Shown here: piece after piece, positions 29,848 through 38,267 of the stretch
Layout: each line of letters begins with the position of its first letter
Position numbering within the stretch: the first letter of the stretch is position 1
Assembly: GCA_958418185.1 (NCBI GenBank)
Contig: CATZEP010000005.1
Span: 1 to 46,444, forward strand
Origin: an uncultured Collinsella sp.
Lineage (GTDB): Bacteria > Actinomycetota > Coriobacteriia > Coriobacteriales > Coriobacteriaceae
Length of the DNA: 46,444 nucleotides
Direction: 5' to 3'
The notes under the pieces: generated by a model
Seen by the model: only the letters and a program-made list of their open reading frames with translations
Database searches by the model: none
What the model was told of the DNA's origin: nothing
Position numbers and translations under genes: made by a program

Positions 29848-32415
29848 TTATTTGCCCTTGGGCTTGCTGGCGTAGAACTTCTTCTTTTTGGGCTTACCTG
29901 AGCAGGCGGGCTTGCCGTCGCCGCGCGGCCCTCGGTCGCCGGCTTGCGCGTGCGCGGGCGCTGCTGCACGAGGCTTGCGCGCCTCGGGGTTGCGCAGCTC
30001 CTCGGTTCGCTCGGCAATCTCCTCGGCGCTAAAACCGACCTCGGCCATGGCGTCCTCGATGGGCAGTCGGCGCACGATATAGCAATGGTGCACCTTCTGG
30101 TTGCGTGCGAAATCCTCGGGGATGGTCTGCGCCGTAATGTCCTCCAGCACGACGCCCGCGCGTGCGAGCTTGCGCGTCTCGGGGCGAAAGCCGCGCAGGT
30201 TGCAGCTAAAGATGGCATGTCCGCCCTGTGCGAGCAGGCGAGATACGCCGGCCAAAAGCTCAACATGGTCGCGCTGGACATCCCAGGTGCGGCGGCCCAT
30301 CTTGGACGAGTTCGAAAACGTGGGCGGGTCGACAAAAATCAGGTCCCAGCGGTTGCGCGTCTGGCGCTGGTCACGAATCCAGGCGAGCACGTCATCGCGC
30401 ACAAAGTGATGCTGCGGGCCAACAAAGCCGTTCTGGCGCATGTTGCGCTCGGCCCAGTCCAGGTAGGTGTTGGAAAGATCGACCGTCACGGTCTCCTCGA
30501 CGCCGCCGTCTGCCGCATAGCAGGTGGCGGTGCCGGTGTAGGCGAACAGGTTGAGGAAGCGGCGTGCCTGTTTGGCGTGCTCGCGCACCAGGTTGCGGGT
30601 GACGCGGTGGTCCAGGAAGATGCCCACATCCAGATAGTCGTCAAAGTTGACGGCAAAGGTAAGGCCGCCCTCTTCGATGAGCGGCAGGCGACGGCGCGCG
30701 ATGTTGGCACGCTCGCCCGATCCGCCCTTGCCGGCTCCCTGCTTGCCGTACTGCGAACCGCCGCGCGAACGCATGCGGGCCTTGGCGTGCACATGCTCGG
30801 CCGGGACATCTAGGATGCGCGGCGCGATGGCCAAGATGTCGAGCATGCGGGCCTGGGCCAGCGCGGGGTCGATGGTCTTGGGCGCGGCGTATTCGGCGAT
30901 GACGAGCCAGCGGCCCGGCGTCTGCGGGCAGCCCTCGTACAGGTCGATGGCGGCGGAGTAGTCGGGTAGGTCGGCGTCGTAGACGCGGTAGCAGCTCACG
31001 CCCTCGCGCTTCGCCCACTTGCGACGCAGGCGTGCGTTCTTGCGCAGGCGGTTAGCGAACTGCTCGGACTCGGGGATGAGCACGGGCAGCGGCTTGCCGT
31101 CGCCCAGGTCGAGCGTGGCGGCAGGTTCGGGCATGGGGGAAGCGGCGGCTTTGTCGTTGACTTCGTTGGCATTCGCAATTTCGGCCTCGGCATCTGCGCT
31201 GGTCGCAGCTTCGAATGCCGCAGCGGCGTGGTCGAGCGAGGGCCAAACCTCAATAGCCGCCTCCTCGTTATTGGGCATGACGGCGATCGAGCGCTCGGGC
31301 TCGGCGTGGAGCGCGCGGGCCAGCAATCCGTCGCGGGTGAGCGCGGCGACCGGCGCCGAAGCGAGCTCGGGCGCGCGGCGCAGGTCGCCGACGAGCGTCA
31401 TAGTGTCATGCATGAGCGAAAGCGGTGTCTCGGTGGTGTCTGCGACCACGGCGGCACCGGCGACGGCGCCCGCGTGGTCCAGTACGGTGGCGGACTTGTC
31501 GGCGCAAAAATCGACAAAGCGCTTGTAGCCAGCGCACTTGACCATGCGCTCGGCAGTCTTGCGGGCGGCGGGGTCAACATCCACGGCAACGATGCGCGCC
31601 TGGCGCTCGCGTGCCGCCGTCTCGCGCTCGCGCGCCTCGGCAAGCAGCTGCTCCCACAGGGTGGCATCATGCAGCTGCCAGCCCTCAAAGCCCCAGCGCT
31701 CGCGTGTGGCGCCCGGGGCTCGGTCGGTCAGAATATTCACGGCCTCCAGCAGCAGACCGCCGCCGGCGCACGAGGCGTCGACCAGCGTGGGAAGGGCTTC
31801 GTTCTCGTAATCGTCGGCCGTCAGCTCGCGCTCGCACAGTGCGGTCCAGCCGACCTGCGCCAGCACCAGGGCGGCGTAGTCGGGGCGCAGCACGTGTGAG
31901 CCCTCGCCGGCGCGGGTCGCTGCGGGCGGCAGGCGTTTGAACAGCGGGTCGCCCGAAAGGTCCAGGCTAATGCTCGCGCGACGCTGGCGCAGCGAAAGCA
32001 ACAGGTGAACGTCGGGGTCGGCGGCATCGACGTCGGCACGACGGCCCGTGGTCTCGGCCAGACGGTCGCACAGCGCGTCCTTGGCGCGCAGGGCCGAGAA
32101 ACGCGTGTTGCGCAGATGCTCGGTCACGCCGCGGGCGGTAATGGCGATGGTGGCGCCGGGGCGGACGATGCTCTCCCAGGCGATGTTGTAAACGCTATCG
32201 TACAGCTCGTCGGCATCGTGCGCCTCAAAGCGCCCGAGTACCACGAACACACGGCTCGCCAGGCGCGACCACAGGCACGCGCGATAGCCTTGCTCAAGCT
32301 CGCCCTCAAACGTAGCGCGGCCCTTCAGGCGGCGGACATGCGAAAGCCCGAGGCGTTTAAGCTCGTCGGCGAGTGCGGACTCAAAGCCCTCGGGGCAGCT
32401 TGCGTAAAATTCCAT
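29848..32415 (-). CDS. RlmKL-type bifunctional 23S rRNA methyltransferase, N-terminal site probably inactive
   Basis: 855 residues (Escherichia coli RlmKL is 702). The N-terminus MEFYASCPEGFESALADELK and residues to about 155 form the THUMP region. The RlmL-type domain has a changed SAM motif (DASCAGGGLLLEA, residues 213-225) and no NPPYG catalytic motif; the expected place (about 323-331) reads VVADTTETP. A low-complexity Ala/Glu insert follows (about 385-440). The RlmK-type domain is intact: FLNLFAYTGTATCYAA, VDLSNTYLDWAERN and the catalytic FVDPPTFSNS. So G2069 N7-methylation is likely, G2445 N2-methylation doubtful. The ATG at 32415 has GAGAGGT upstream; the frame is open further 5', but that part is antisense to the HAD gene. 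The C-terminus is basic. Confidence 0.85.
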   Translation of the reverse strand: MEFYASCPEGFESALADELKRLGLSHVRRLKGRATFEGELEQGYRACLWSRLASRVFVVLGRFEAHDADELYDSVYNIAWESIVRPGATIAITARGVTEHLRNTRFSALRAKDALCDRLAETTGRRADVDAADPDVHLLLSLRQRRASISLDLSGDPLFKRLPPAATRAGEGSHVLRPDYAALVLAQVGWTALCERELTADDYENEALPTLVDASCAGGGLLLEAVNILTDRAPGATRERWGFEGWQLHDATLWEQLLAEARERETAARERQARIVAVDVDPAARKTAERMVKCAGYKRFVDFCADKSATVLDHAGAVAGAAVVADTTETPLSLMHDTMTLVGDLRRAPELASAPVAALTRDGLLARALHAEPERSIAVMPNNEEAAIEVWPSLDHAAAAFEAATSADAEAEIANANEVNDKAAASPMPEPAATLDLGDGKPLPVLIPESEQFANRLRKNARLRRKWAKREGVSCYRVYDADLPDYSAAIDLYEGCPQTPGRWLVIAEYAAPKTIDPALAQARMLDILAIAPRILDVPAEHVHAKARMRSRGGSQYGKQGAGKGGSGERANIARRRLPLIEEGGLTFAVNFDDYLDVGIFLDHRVTRNLVREHAKQARRFLNLFAYTGTATCYAADGGVEETVTVDLSNTYLDWAERNMRQNGFVGPQHHFVRDDVLAWIRDQRQTRNRWDLIFVDPPTFSNSSKMGRRTWDVQRDHVELLAGVSRLLAQGGHAIFSCNLRGFRPETRKLARAGVVLEDITAQTIPEDFARNQKVHHCYIVRRLPIEDAMAEVGFSAEEIAERTEELRNPEARKPRAAAPAHAQAGDRGPRGDGKPACSGKPKKKKFYASKPKGK

Positions 32416-32490
32416 GGGTGACCTCTCTGGTTGCGTCGCTCCATTATATGATGGATACTTCGTTTGCTCTCGCCCCCGAAAGGAACCCAT

Positions 32491-33318
32491 ATGATTGATG
32501 CGTGCCCCGAATCCGCTGTGCTCTTTTTTGACGTGGACGGCACGCTGACGTCGTTCGATCCCGACAACATGACCGACAAGGACTTTTCGGCGGTTCGCCC
32601 CTCGCAGACGGTGGTTGAGGCGTTCCGTGCACTGCGCGATGCAGGGCACAAGGCGTTTATCTGCACGGGTCGTCCCCTGTGGCTCATCGCGGACAGCTTG
32701 CGTGCGCTCGACCCCGCGGGCATCGTTGCCATGGCGGGAGCCACGCTCGAGGTCGAGGGCCGCGTGGTGCATGAGGACTGCTTTGACGAAGACATTGTTG
32801 CGGAGCTCGCTCGCCGTATGGCCGCGGCAGGGATTGAAGCCTTTTTCGAGACCAACGTGGCTACTTTTGCCCTGGAACCCGCGGGCGTTGAGCAGTCGTC
32901 TCTGATCGGCACTTCTGTGGTGCACAGCACCGAGGAAATGCGCGTCGACGGCCGTCTGCGCGTGGGCAAGGTAGGCATCGTCGCGAGCGACCTGGCTCGC
33001 GTAGCCAATGATGATGGCTTTATCGATCGCGAGTTTGAGCTGTGCAACACCGGTGGTCAGAATCGCGAGCTGAGCCCCAAGGGCATCGACAAGGGCGTGG
33101 GCGTGGCGCGAGCGCTGGAATACCTGGGTCGCACCGGCAACGCGCGCACCTTTGGCTTCGGCGATTCGGGTAACGACCTGGGCATGCTCGCTGCGGTCGA
33201 GACGGCTGTCGCCATGGGCAACGCCATGCCCGAGGTCAAGGCGGTCGCCGACTACGTGACCGACGATGTCGCACACGACGGCACCGTCACAGCGATGCGG
33301 CATTTCGGCCTCATCTAA
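32491..33318 (+). CDS. HAD-superfamily phosphatase, Cof/IIB type
   Basis: 275 residues. Motif I FFDVDGTLTS gives the nucleophile and acid/base aspartates, motif II is ICTGRP, motif III a Lys around KGIDKGVGVARAL, and motif IV GFGDSGNDLGMLAAV binds magnesium. The cap between (about 85-190) is the IIB type. These enzymes dephosphorylate sugar phosphates or similar metabolites; the substrate cannot be told. The ATG at 32491 has GAAAGGAA 6 bases upstream. It is divergent from the rlmKL-like gene with about 75 bases between the starts. The next gene, a transaldolase, is 190 bp downstream. Confidence 0.92.
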   Translation: MIDACPESAVLFFDVDGTLTSFDPDNMTDKDFSAVRPSQTVVEAFRALRDAGHKAFICTGRPLWLIADSLRALDPAGIVAMAGATLEVEGRVVHEDCFDEDIVAELARRMAAAGIEAFFETNVATFALEPAGVEQSSLIGTSVVHSTEEMRVDGRLRVGKVGIVASDLARVANDDGFIDREFELCNTGGQNRELSPKGIDKGVGVARALEYLGRTGNARTFGFGDSGNDLGMLAAVETAVAMGNAMPEVKAVADYVTDDVAHDGTVTAMRHFGLI

Positions 33319-33511
33319 TGAATCCCGCGTTCTGACGTTTGCTCAAACTGCGACTCTTTGCTTTTGCATGCTCAATCGATTTATCAATCCAAACACTGAG
33401 GTGTTTATACCGTTCGCCGAGAAGATAAAAACCCGCAGCTCACGCCTTGATAAACGTAGGTAAAGTGTTTAGCAGCTCAACGCCCATGTGCAAGCGAAAG
33501 GAATCAGGCAG

Positions 33512-34216
33512 ATGGCAATCAAGGTGTTCGCTGACGGTGCAAACCTCGAGGGCATGCTCGACATGTACGAGAACGGCAACGTTCAGGGTTTCACGACCAA
33601 CCCGTCCCTTATGAAGAAGGGCGGTGTGACGGATTACCGCGCGTTTGCCAAGGAGGTCCTGGCCCACATCACCGACGTTTCCGTCTCGTTTGAGGTCTTT
33701 GCCGACGACGTCGAGACCATGGAGGTTGAGGCTCGCGAGATCGCTACCTGGGCCGAGAACGTCTACGTCAAGATCCCGTGCGTGACCACCAAGGGCGAGT
33801 CCACCGCCGAGCTGGTCCGCAAGCTTTCGGCCGATGGCATCAAGGTTAACGTCACCACCATCTTTACGCCCGAGCAAGTCGACGAGATGGTCGAGGCCGT
33901 TGACGCCGAGACGCCGTCCATCATCTCGCTCTTTGCCGGCCGCATCGCCGATACCGGCGTCGATCCCATTCCGTTTATGACGGAGTCGGTTAAGAAGGCC
34001 GCTGCCAAGCCCAACTGCGAGGTCCTGTGGGCGTCCACGCGCGAGCTCATCAACATTTACCAGGCCGAGGCCTGCGGTTGCCAGATCATCACGGTGCCCA
34101 ACAGCATCCTGGCCAAGCGCAAGAACATCGGCCGCGACCCGTACGAGGTCTCGCTCGACACCGTGCGCGGCTTTGCCAAGGATATCGCCGCTTTGGGCTT
34201 CCATATTCTGCCGTAA
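33512..34216 (+). CDS. tal: Transaldolase (TalC/F6P-aldolase-like small type)
   Basis: 234 residues, a compact TIM barrel. TTNPSLMKK is the conserved substrate loop, VYVKIPCVTTKG carries the Schiff-base lysine, and NVTTIFTPEQ, SLFAGRIADTG and VLWASTREL are the following strands. It moves a dihydroxyacetone unit between sugar phosphates in the non-oxidative pentose phosphate pathway. The extended C-terminus QIITVPNSILAKRKNIGRDP marks a subfamily different from Escherichia coli TalC. The ATG at 33512 has AAAGGA about 10 bases upstream. The last 19 bases of its coding region are repeated 156 bp downstream (34352-34370). Confidence 0.9.
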   Translation: MAIKVFADGANLEGMLDMYENGNVQGFTTNPSLMKKGGVTDYRAFAKEVLAHITDVSVSFEVFADDVETMEVEAREIATWAENVYVKIPCVTTKGESTAELVRKLSADGIKVNVTTIFTPEQVDEMVEAVDAETPSIISLFAGRIADTGVDPIPFMTESVKKAAAKPNCEVLWASTRELINIYQAEACGCQIITVPNSILAKRKNIGRDPYEVSLDTVRGFAKDIAALGFHILP

Positions 34217-34370
34217 CGCGAACACTGGCTGCGCCACGGGTTGTTCGCCCCGGCCTTTCCTTTCCCTATCGCTCACGCGCTTCGCGAGGGTCGCGCTAGG
34301 CAAAGGAAAGGCCGGGGCTGCCGACACGAGCTTGCCGGTAGGTTGGTAATCGGCTTCCATATCCTGCCGT
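34196..34370. repeat. 19-bp direct repeat flanking a 17-bp-arm hairpin at the end of tal
   Basis: GGCTTCCATAT[T/C]CTGCCGT occurs at 34196-34214 (last codons of tal) and at 34352-34370 with one difference. Between them is the hairpin GCCCCGGCCTTTCCTTT (34247-34263) with its exact complement (34302-34318). The arrangement resembles insertion of a small element at the 3' end of a gene with duplication of the target. Confidence 0.7.
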
Positions 34371-34453
34371 GGGCAAAGGTACCCCCTGCAGCGACGTGCA
34401 AAATCGAGAGTATTCAGCAAGGTAAAGGCTTTTACCAGCTAGATAAAGCACGG

Positions 34454-34502
34454 AACAGCCCCCGTTTTGGCTCTGATGATGCTAAAACGGGGGCTGTTTT
34501 TG
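34454..34502 (+). terminator. Rho-independent terminator
   Basis: AACAGCCCCCGTTTT (34454-34468) pairs with AAAACGGGGGCTGTT (34484-34498), followed by TTTTT. It is the probable terminator of tal, displaced about 240 bases from its stop codon by the inserted repeat. Between it and tex only a small CTCGCGA/TCGCGAG hairpin and a run of nine G (34575-34583) are seen. Confidence 0.85.
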
Positions 34503-34598
34503 ACTTTATTGCCTCTGAGGGGCGTTCAGAGCGGCAGAAATTGCAGAATACTCGCGATTTTGCACATCGCGAGAGGGGGGGGGCTTGCTTTAGGTGGT

Positions 34599-36746
34599 TT
34601 ACTTCCCCTGCACCATGGTGAGCGAGATCTTCTTGCGGTCGCGATCGACCTTTTCCACCCACACCTTTACCGTGTCGCCGACGCGTACCACGTCGCTCGG
34701 GTGCTTGACGAAGCGGTTGGCCAGCTTGGAGATGTGCACGAGGCCGTCCTGGTGCACGCCCACGTCGACGAAGGCGCCAAAGTCCACAACGTTGCGCACC
34801 GTGCCCTTGAGCTCCATGCCGGGTTCCAGGTCGTCGATGGAAAGCGCTGAGCGGCTAAAGACCACCTCGGGCGCGTCGTCGCGCGGGTCGCGACCGGGCT
34901 TCTTGAGCTCGTTGACAATGTCGATGAGCGTGAGGGTGCCGCAGTCCAGGTCGCTTGCCAGCGCCGAGATGCTGCCCAGACGGCGCTCGATGTCGGGCAC
35001 GCCGCCGCGGCTGAGCTCGCTGGCTTTAACTCCTGCGCGCTCCAGGACGGTTGTGGCCACCTCGTAGCTCTCAGGGTGGACGCTTGTCGCGTCGAGCGGG
35101 TTCTTACCGCCGCTGATGCGCAAAAAGCCCGCGGCGTTGAGGTATGCCTTGGGCCCCAACTTGGGGACCTTCTTGAGCTGGCGGCGATCGGTAAAGGCGC
35201 CGTTTTCCTCGCGGTAGGCCACGATATTCTTGGCCACGCTCGGCGTGATACCCGACACGTAGCCCAGCAGGCTCGCACTCGCGGTGTTGACGTCGACGCC
35301 CACGCGGTTGACGACGTCCTCCACCACGTGGCCCAGGGTGCGTGAAAGCTCGGCCTGGTCAAGGTCGTGCTGGTACTGGCCAACGCCGATGGACTGGGGC
35401 GGAATCTTGACGAGCTCTGCCAGCGGGTCTTGCAGGCGACGGCCCAGGCTCATGGCGCCACGCACGGTGACGTCCAGGTCGGGGTATTCCTGGCTGGCGA
35501 GCTCGGAGGCGGAGTACACCGACGCGCCGGCCTCGTTGACGATGGTGTATCGCAGCCCAGGCGCCTGCTCGGCGATGAACTCCGAGACGACTTCCTCGGT
35601 CTCACGGCTGGCGGTGCCGTTGCCGATGACGATGGTGTTGACGTCGTCCTTCTTGACGAGGCGGGCGAGCTCGCGCTTAGTGCCGGCGACGTCGTGGCGC
35701 GGTTTGGTGGGGTAGACCACGCCGTGGTCGAGCAGCTTGCCGGTCTCGTCCATGACGGCGACCTTGCAGCCAGTGCGGTAGCCCGGGTCGAGCGCGAGCA
35801 CGCGGGCGCCTCGCACGGGGCGTGCCGAGAGCAGGCCCTCGAGATTCTTGGCAAAGACGTTGATGGCCTCGGTCTGGGCGCGAACGGTGAGTTTGGCGCG
35901 GGCCTCGCGCTCCAGCGAGGGGGCCATGAGGCGCTTGTAACCGTCAGCGATGGCGGCGTCAAAGACGGGTGCAAAGACGCCCTGGCGGCGAGGCCAGCGG
36001 CTGCCAAGACGCGCCGTGGCGGCAGCGCCGTCGACGTTCACGCGCACGCGGAGCTTGCCCTCGCGCTCGCCGCGGTCGATAGCCAGCACGCGGTGGTTGG
36101 GGATGCGGCGCAGCGGCTCGTCAAAGTTGTAGTAGGGCTCGTAGGGAGTCTTCTCGGCGGGGTCGGTGGCCTCGACGACGATATCGGCGGTGTTTTGCGT
36201 AAAGGCGCGCAGGTCGGCGACGTTCTCGGGGTCCTCGGCCACCGTCTCGGCCACGATGTCGGCGGCGCCGGCGAGTGCCTTCTCGGGCGTGTCGAAGCCG
36301 GCGTCCTCGTTGACGTAGGCCGCGGCGGCGTCGAGCGCGCTGCCCTTGGCGGATGCCTGCATGATGATCATGTTGGCGAGCGGCTCCAGGCCGGCCTCGC
36401 GGGCCTTCTGCGCGCGGGTCATGCGCTTTTTGCGGTAGGGCTTGTAGAGGTCCTCGACGCGCTGGAGCTGCGTGGCCTCGCGAATCTGCTGCTCGAGCTC
36501 GGGCGTGAGTTTGCCCTGGGCGTCGATGAGCAGGATGACGTCCTCTTTGCGCTGCTCGAGATTGCGCAGGTAGGACAGGCGCTCGTCGAGCGCGCGCAGG
36601 GCGACGTCGTCCATGCCGCCCGTTGCTTCCTTGCGGTAGCGCGAGATAAAGGGGATGGTGTTGCCCTCGTCGATGAGCTTGACGGCCGCCTCGACGTTGG
36701 CGGCCTTAAGGTTGAGCTCGCGGGCGAGCTGGGCGATAAGATCCAT
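34599..36746 (-). CDS. tex: Tex-family RNA-binding protein
   Basis: 715 residues, normal for Tex. The N-terminal helical part includes IPFISRYRKEATGGMDDV, the hallmark of the family, followed by the YqgF/RuvX-like nuclease-fold domain (ARVLALDPGYRTGCKVAVMD), helix-hairpin-helix repeats (ASASLLGYVSGITPSVAKNI, FLRISGG) and a C-terminal S1 domain (GMELKGTVRNVVDFGAFVDV then HISKL). Tex binds nucleic acid and influences transcription and stress responses; the YqgF-like active site is usually non-catalytic. The ATG at 36746 has AAGGAG 5 bases upstream. A longer in-frame start is possible but has no support. It is transcribed alone, convergent with tal. Confidence 0.95.
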   Translation of the reverse strand: MDLIAQLARELNLKAANVEAAVKLIDEGNTIPFISRYRKEATGGMDDVALRALDERLSYLRNLEQRKEDVILLIDAQGKLTPELEQQIREATQLQRVEDLYKPYRKKRMTRAQKAREAGLEPLANMIIMQASAKGSALDAAAAYVNEDAGFDTPEKALAGAADIVAETVAEDPENVADLRAFTQNTADIVVEATDPAEKTPYEPYYNFDEPLRRIPNHRVLAIDRGEREGKLRVRVNVDGAAATARLGSRWPRRQGVFAPVFDAAIADGYKRLMAPSLEREARAKLTVRAQTEAINVFAKNLEGLLSARPVRGARVLALDPGYRTGCKVAVMDETGKLLDHGVVYPTKPRHDVAGTKRELARLVKKDDVNTIVIGNGTASRETEEVVSEFIAEQAPGLRYTIVNEAGASVYSASELASQEYPDLDVTVRGAMSLGRRLQDPLAELVKIPPQSIGVGQYQHDLDQAELSRTLGHVVEDVVNRVGVDVNTASASLLGYVSGITPSVAKNIVAYREENGAFTDRRQLKKVPKLGPKAYLNAAGFLRISGGKNPLDATSVHPESYEVATTVLERAGVKASELSRGGVPDIERRLGSISALASDLDCGTLTLIDIVNELKKPGRDPRDDAPEVVFSRSALSIDDLEPGMELKGTVRNVVDFGAFVDVGVHQDGLVHISKLANRFVKHPSDVVRVGDTVKVWVEKVDRDRKKISLTMVQGK

Positions 36747-36827
36747 GGGACTCCTTGCGTTTAAGGTGCGTTTGCAGCACAGGGCTACCAAGGATACCAC
36801 CCGTCCCAAAAGACTGTTTTGGGGTTG

Positions 36828-36989
36828 CGCCACGAAAGGGGCCTATCTACTACGTTTGAACCGTATGGGTCGACCATCCCCCGGTTTTCCGAAAATCGGC
36901 AAGCCGTCTACCTGCGGTTTTAATTTCGCGAAATTCGGCATGGTTGAGGGTAATCGGTTAAACGTAGTAGATAGGCCCATTTGGTGGCG
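36828..36989. repeat. 162-bp palindromic repeat family 2, copy 2 (opposite orientation)
   Basis: Reverse-complemented, it aligns along its whole length with 4759-4920: CTACTACGTTT arms, TTAAAACCGCAGGTAGA, GCTTGCCGATTTTCGG and AAACGTAGTAGATAGGCCC. The copies have equal length. It fills the gap upstream of tex (36747-37157) together with the terminator at 37050. Confidence 0.8.
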
Positions 36990-37049
36990 AACGAATCAAG
37001 CCGAGGTACAAAATAGCCCCCGCCCTAGAAAAATCGTCGGCAAGGTAGC

Positions 37050-37084
37050 AAAAAGCCCCGCGGGCAGGAGGCTGCTCGCGGGGC
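37050..37084 (-). terminator. Terminator of the SDR-MFS-Gfo/Idh operon
   Basis: On the minus strand GCCCCGCG (37077-37084) pairs with CGCGGGGC (37055-37062), followed by TTTTT (37050-37054). It lies about 75 bases after the last stop codon. Confidence 0.85.
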
Positions 37085-37157
37085 AAAGAAGAGGGGCTTG
37101 TTGGTGGCGGACCGAGGGGTTCGGCATGGGGTATCTGCCGCGGCCGCTCTTAAGGCA

Positions 37158-38198
37158 TTACAGCTCGACGAGCTGGCCGGTCTCGGCGGCCTCCTTGATG
37201 GCGTTGAGAAGCGTGAGCGTCTTAACGTTGTCGGCGGGGGTCACGACGGGCTCGACCTCGCGGCGAACGACCTTCACAAAGTGCTTGAGCTGCATCTTGT
37301 GCGGCAGCGCCGGGTCCACGGCCGGGATCTCCATCTGCAGCGGCTTGTGCCAGTTGGAGGCGCCGTCGTAGGAGAACCGGTGCAGGCGGGGCAGCGAAAG
37401 GGCGCCCTTAGTGCCGCCGATAAAGTAGGCGTCGGCGTCGAAGGGGCGGTACTGCGGATCCTCGCGAGCGGTGGCCTCCCAGTTCCAGGGGCTGGCGGTG
37501 GCGTCAGAGATGGTCATGCTTGCGAGCGCGCCATCGGCAAAACGGACGTTGACCACGGCGGAGTCCTCGGTCTCAAAACCGCGGGCGGCGCTGGACTGCA
37601 TGCCCTGGACGGCAACGGGCTCGCCCAGCAGGTAGCGGAGCAGGTCGACGTCGTGCACCAGGTTGACCAGGATCGGGCCGGCACCCTTCTTGCGGCGCCA
37701 CTCGACATCGAAGTACTCGTCATTCTTATAGATCATGTAGTGGAAGCTCGACACGGTGAGCTTGCCCAGCTCGCCGGACTCGATGATCTCCTTAGCCTTG
37801 TTAACGAAGGGGTTGTGGCGACGGTGCTGACCCACGAGCACGGGCACGCCGGCGGTCTCGGCCTCGGCGGCGAAGGCCTGGGCATCCTCAAGGTCGTTGG
37901 AGATCGGCTTTTCGACCAGCGGCACGATGTTGCGCTTGATGGCCTCGCGAGCAACGCCCAGGTGCAGGTCGTTGGGGGTGGCGATAATGACGGCCTCGGG
38001 CTTGACCTCGTCCATCATCTGGGCGGGATCGGTATAGAACGGCACGCCGGCGGCCTCGGCCGTGGCGCGGGCGCCCTCAAAGGCGTCGGCGATGGCGACG
38101 AGCTCGGCCTCGGGCTCCTCGGTGACAAAGCGGATGTGGTTGCGGCCCATGGCGCCGGCGCCGATAACGGCAATGCGGACGGGGTTGAGCTCAGGCAT
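37158..38198 (-). CDS. Gfo/Idh/MocA family oxidoreductase
   Basis: 346 residues. The N-terminal Rossmann domain (RIAVIGAGAMGRNH, IIATPNDLH) binds NAD(P), and EKPISNDLEDA holds the conserved EKP lysine. The substrate domain has GQHRRHNPFVNKAKEII and NLVHDVDLLRYLLGEPV, whose His/Asp line the active site in family members acting on inositol and sugar derivatives. The ATG at 38198 has AAGGAG upstream. It is third in a minus-strand set after the SDR and the OFA transporter. Two oxidoreductases with one transporter suggest uptake and stepwise oxidation or epimerisation of a sugar-like or cyclic polyol compound; the substrate is unknown. Confidence 0.92.
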   Translation of the reverse strand: MPELNPVRIAVIGAGAMGRNHIRFVTEEPEAELVAIADAFEGARATAEAAGVPFYTDPAQMMDEVKPEAVIIATPNDLHLGVAREAIKRNIVPLVEKPISNDLEDAQAFAAEAETAGVPVLVGQHRRHNPFVNKAKEIIESGELGKLTVSSFHYMIYKNDEYFDVEWRRKKGAGPILVNLVHDVDLLRYLLGEPVAVQGMQSSAARGFETEDSAVVNVRFADGALASMTISDATASPWNWEATAREDPQYRPFDADAYFIGGTKGALSLPRLHRFSYDGASNWHKPLQMEIPAVDPALPHKMQLKHFVKVVRREVEPVVTPADNVKTLTLLNAIKEAAETGQLVEL

Positions 38199-38223
38199 TT
38201 CGACTCCTTAATACTGGTGACCG

Positions 38224-38260
38224 GTGGAATGCGACAAAGGGGCTGTCCCTTTGTCGCATC
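38224..38260 (-). repeat. Repeat family 4 hairpin, copy 3
   Basis: GGAATGCGACAAAGGGGC is followed closely by its near-complement (CCCTTTGTCGCAT). The core matches the hairpins at 24858 and 27344; the outer stem differs but pairs. It sits between the MFS and Gfo/Idh genes. There is no U-tract on the minus strand, so it is more a processing or attenuation site than a full terminator. Confidence 0.7.
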
Positions 38261-38267
38261 GGTAAAA

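Noticed and set aside
32416..33303. N-terminal extension of the rlmKL-like frame to 1,151 residues
   Set aside because: The extra part is antisense to the HAD phosphatase. The MEFYASCPEGFESAL start with its ribosome site fits the family.
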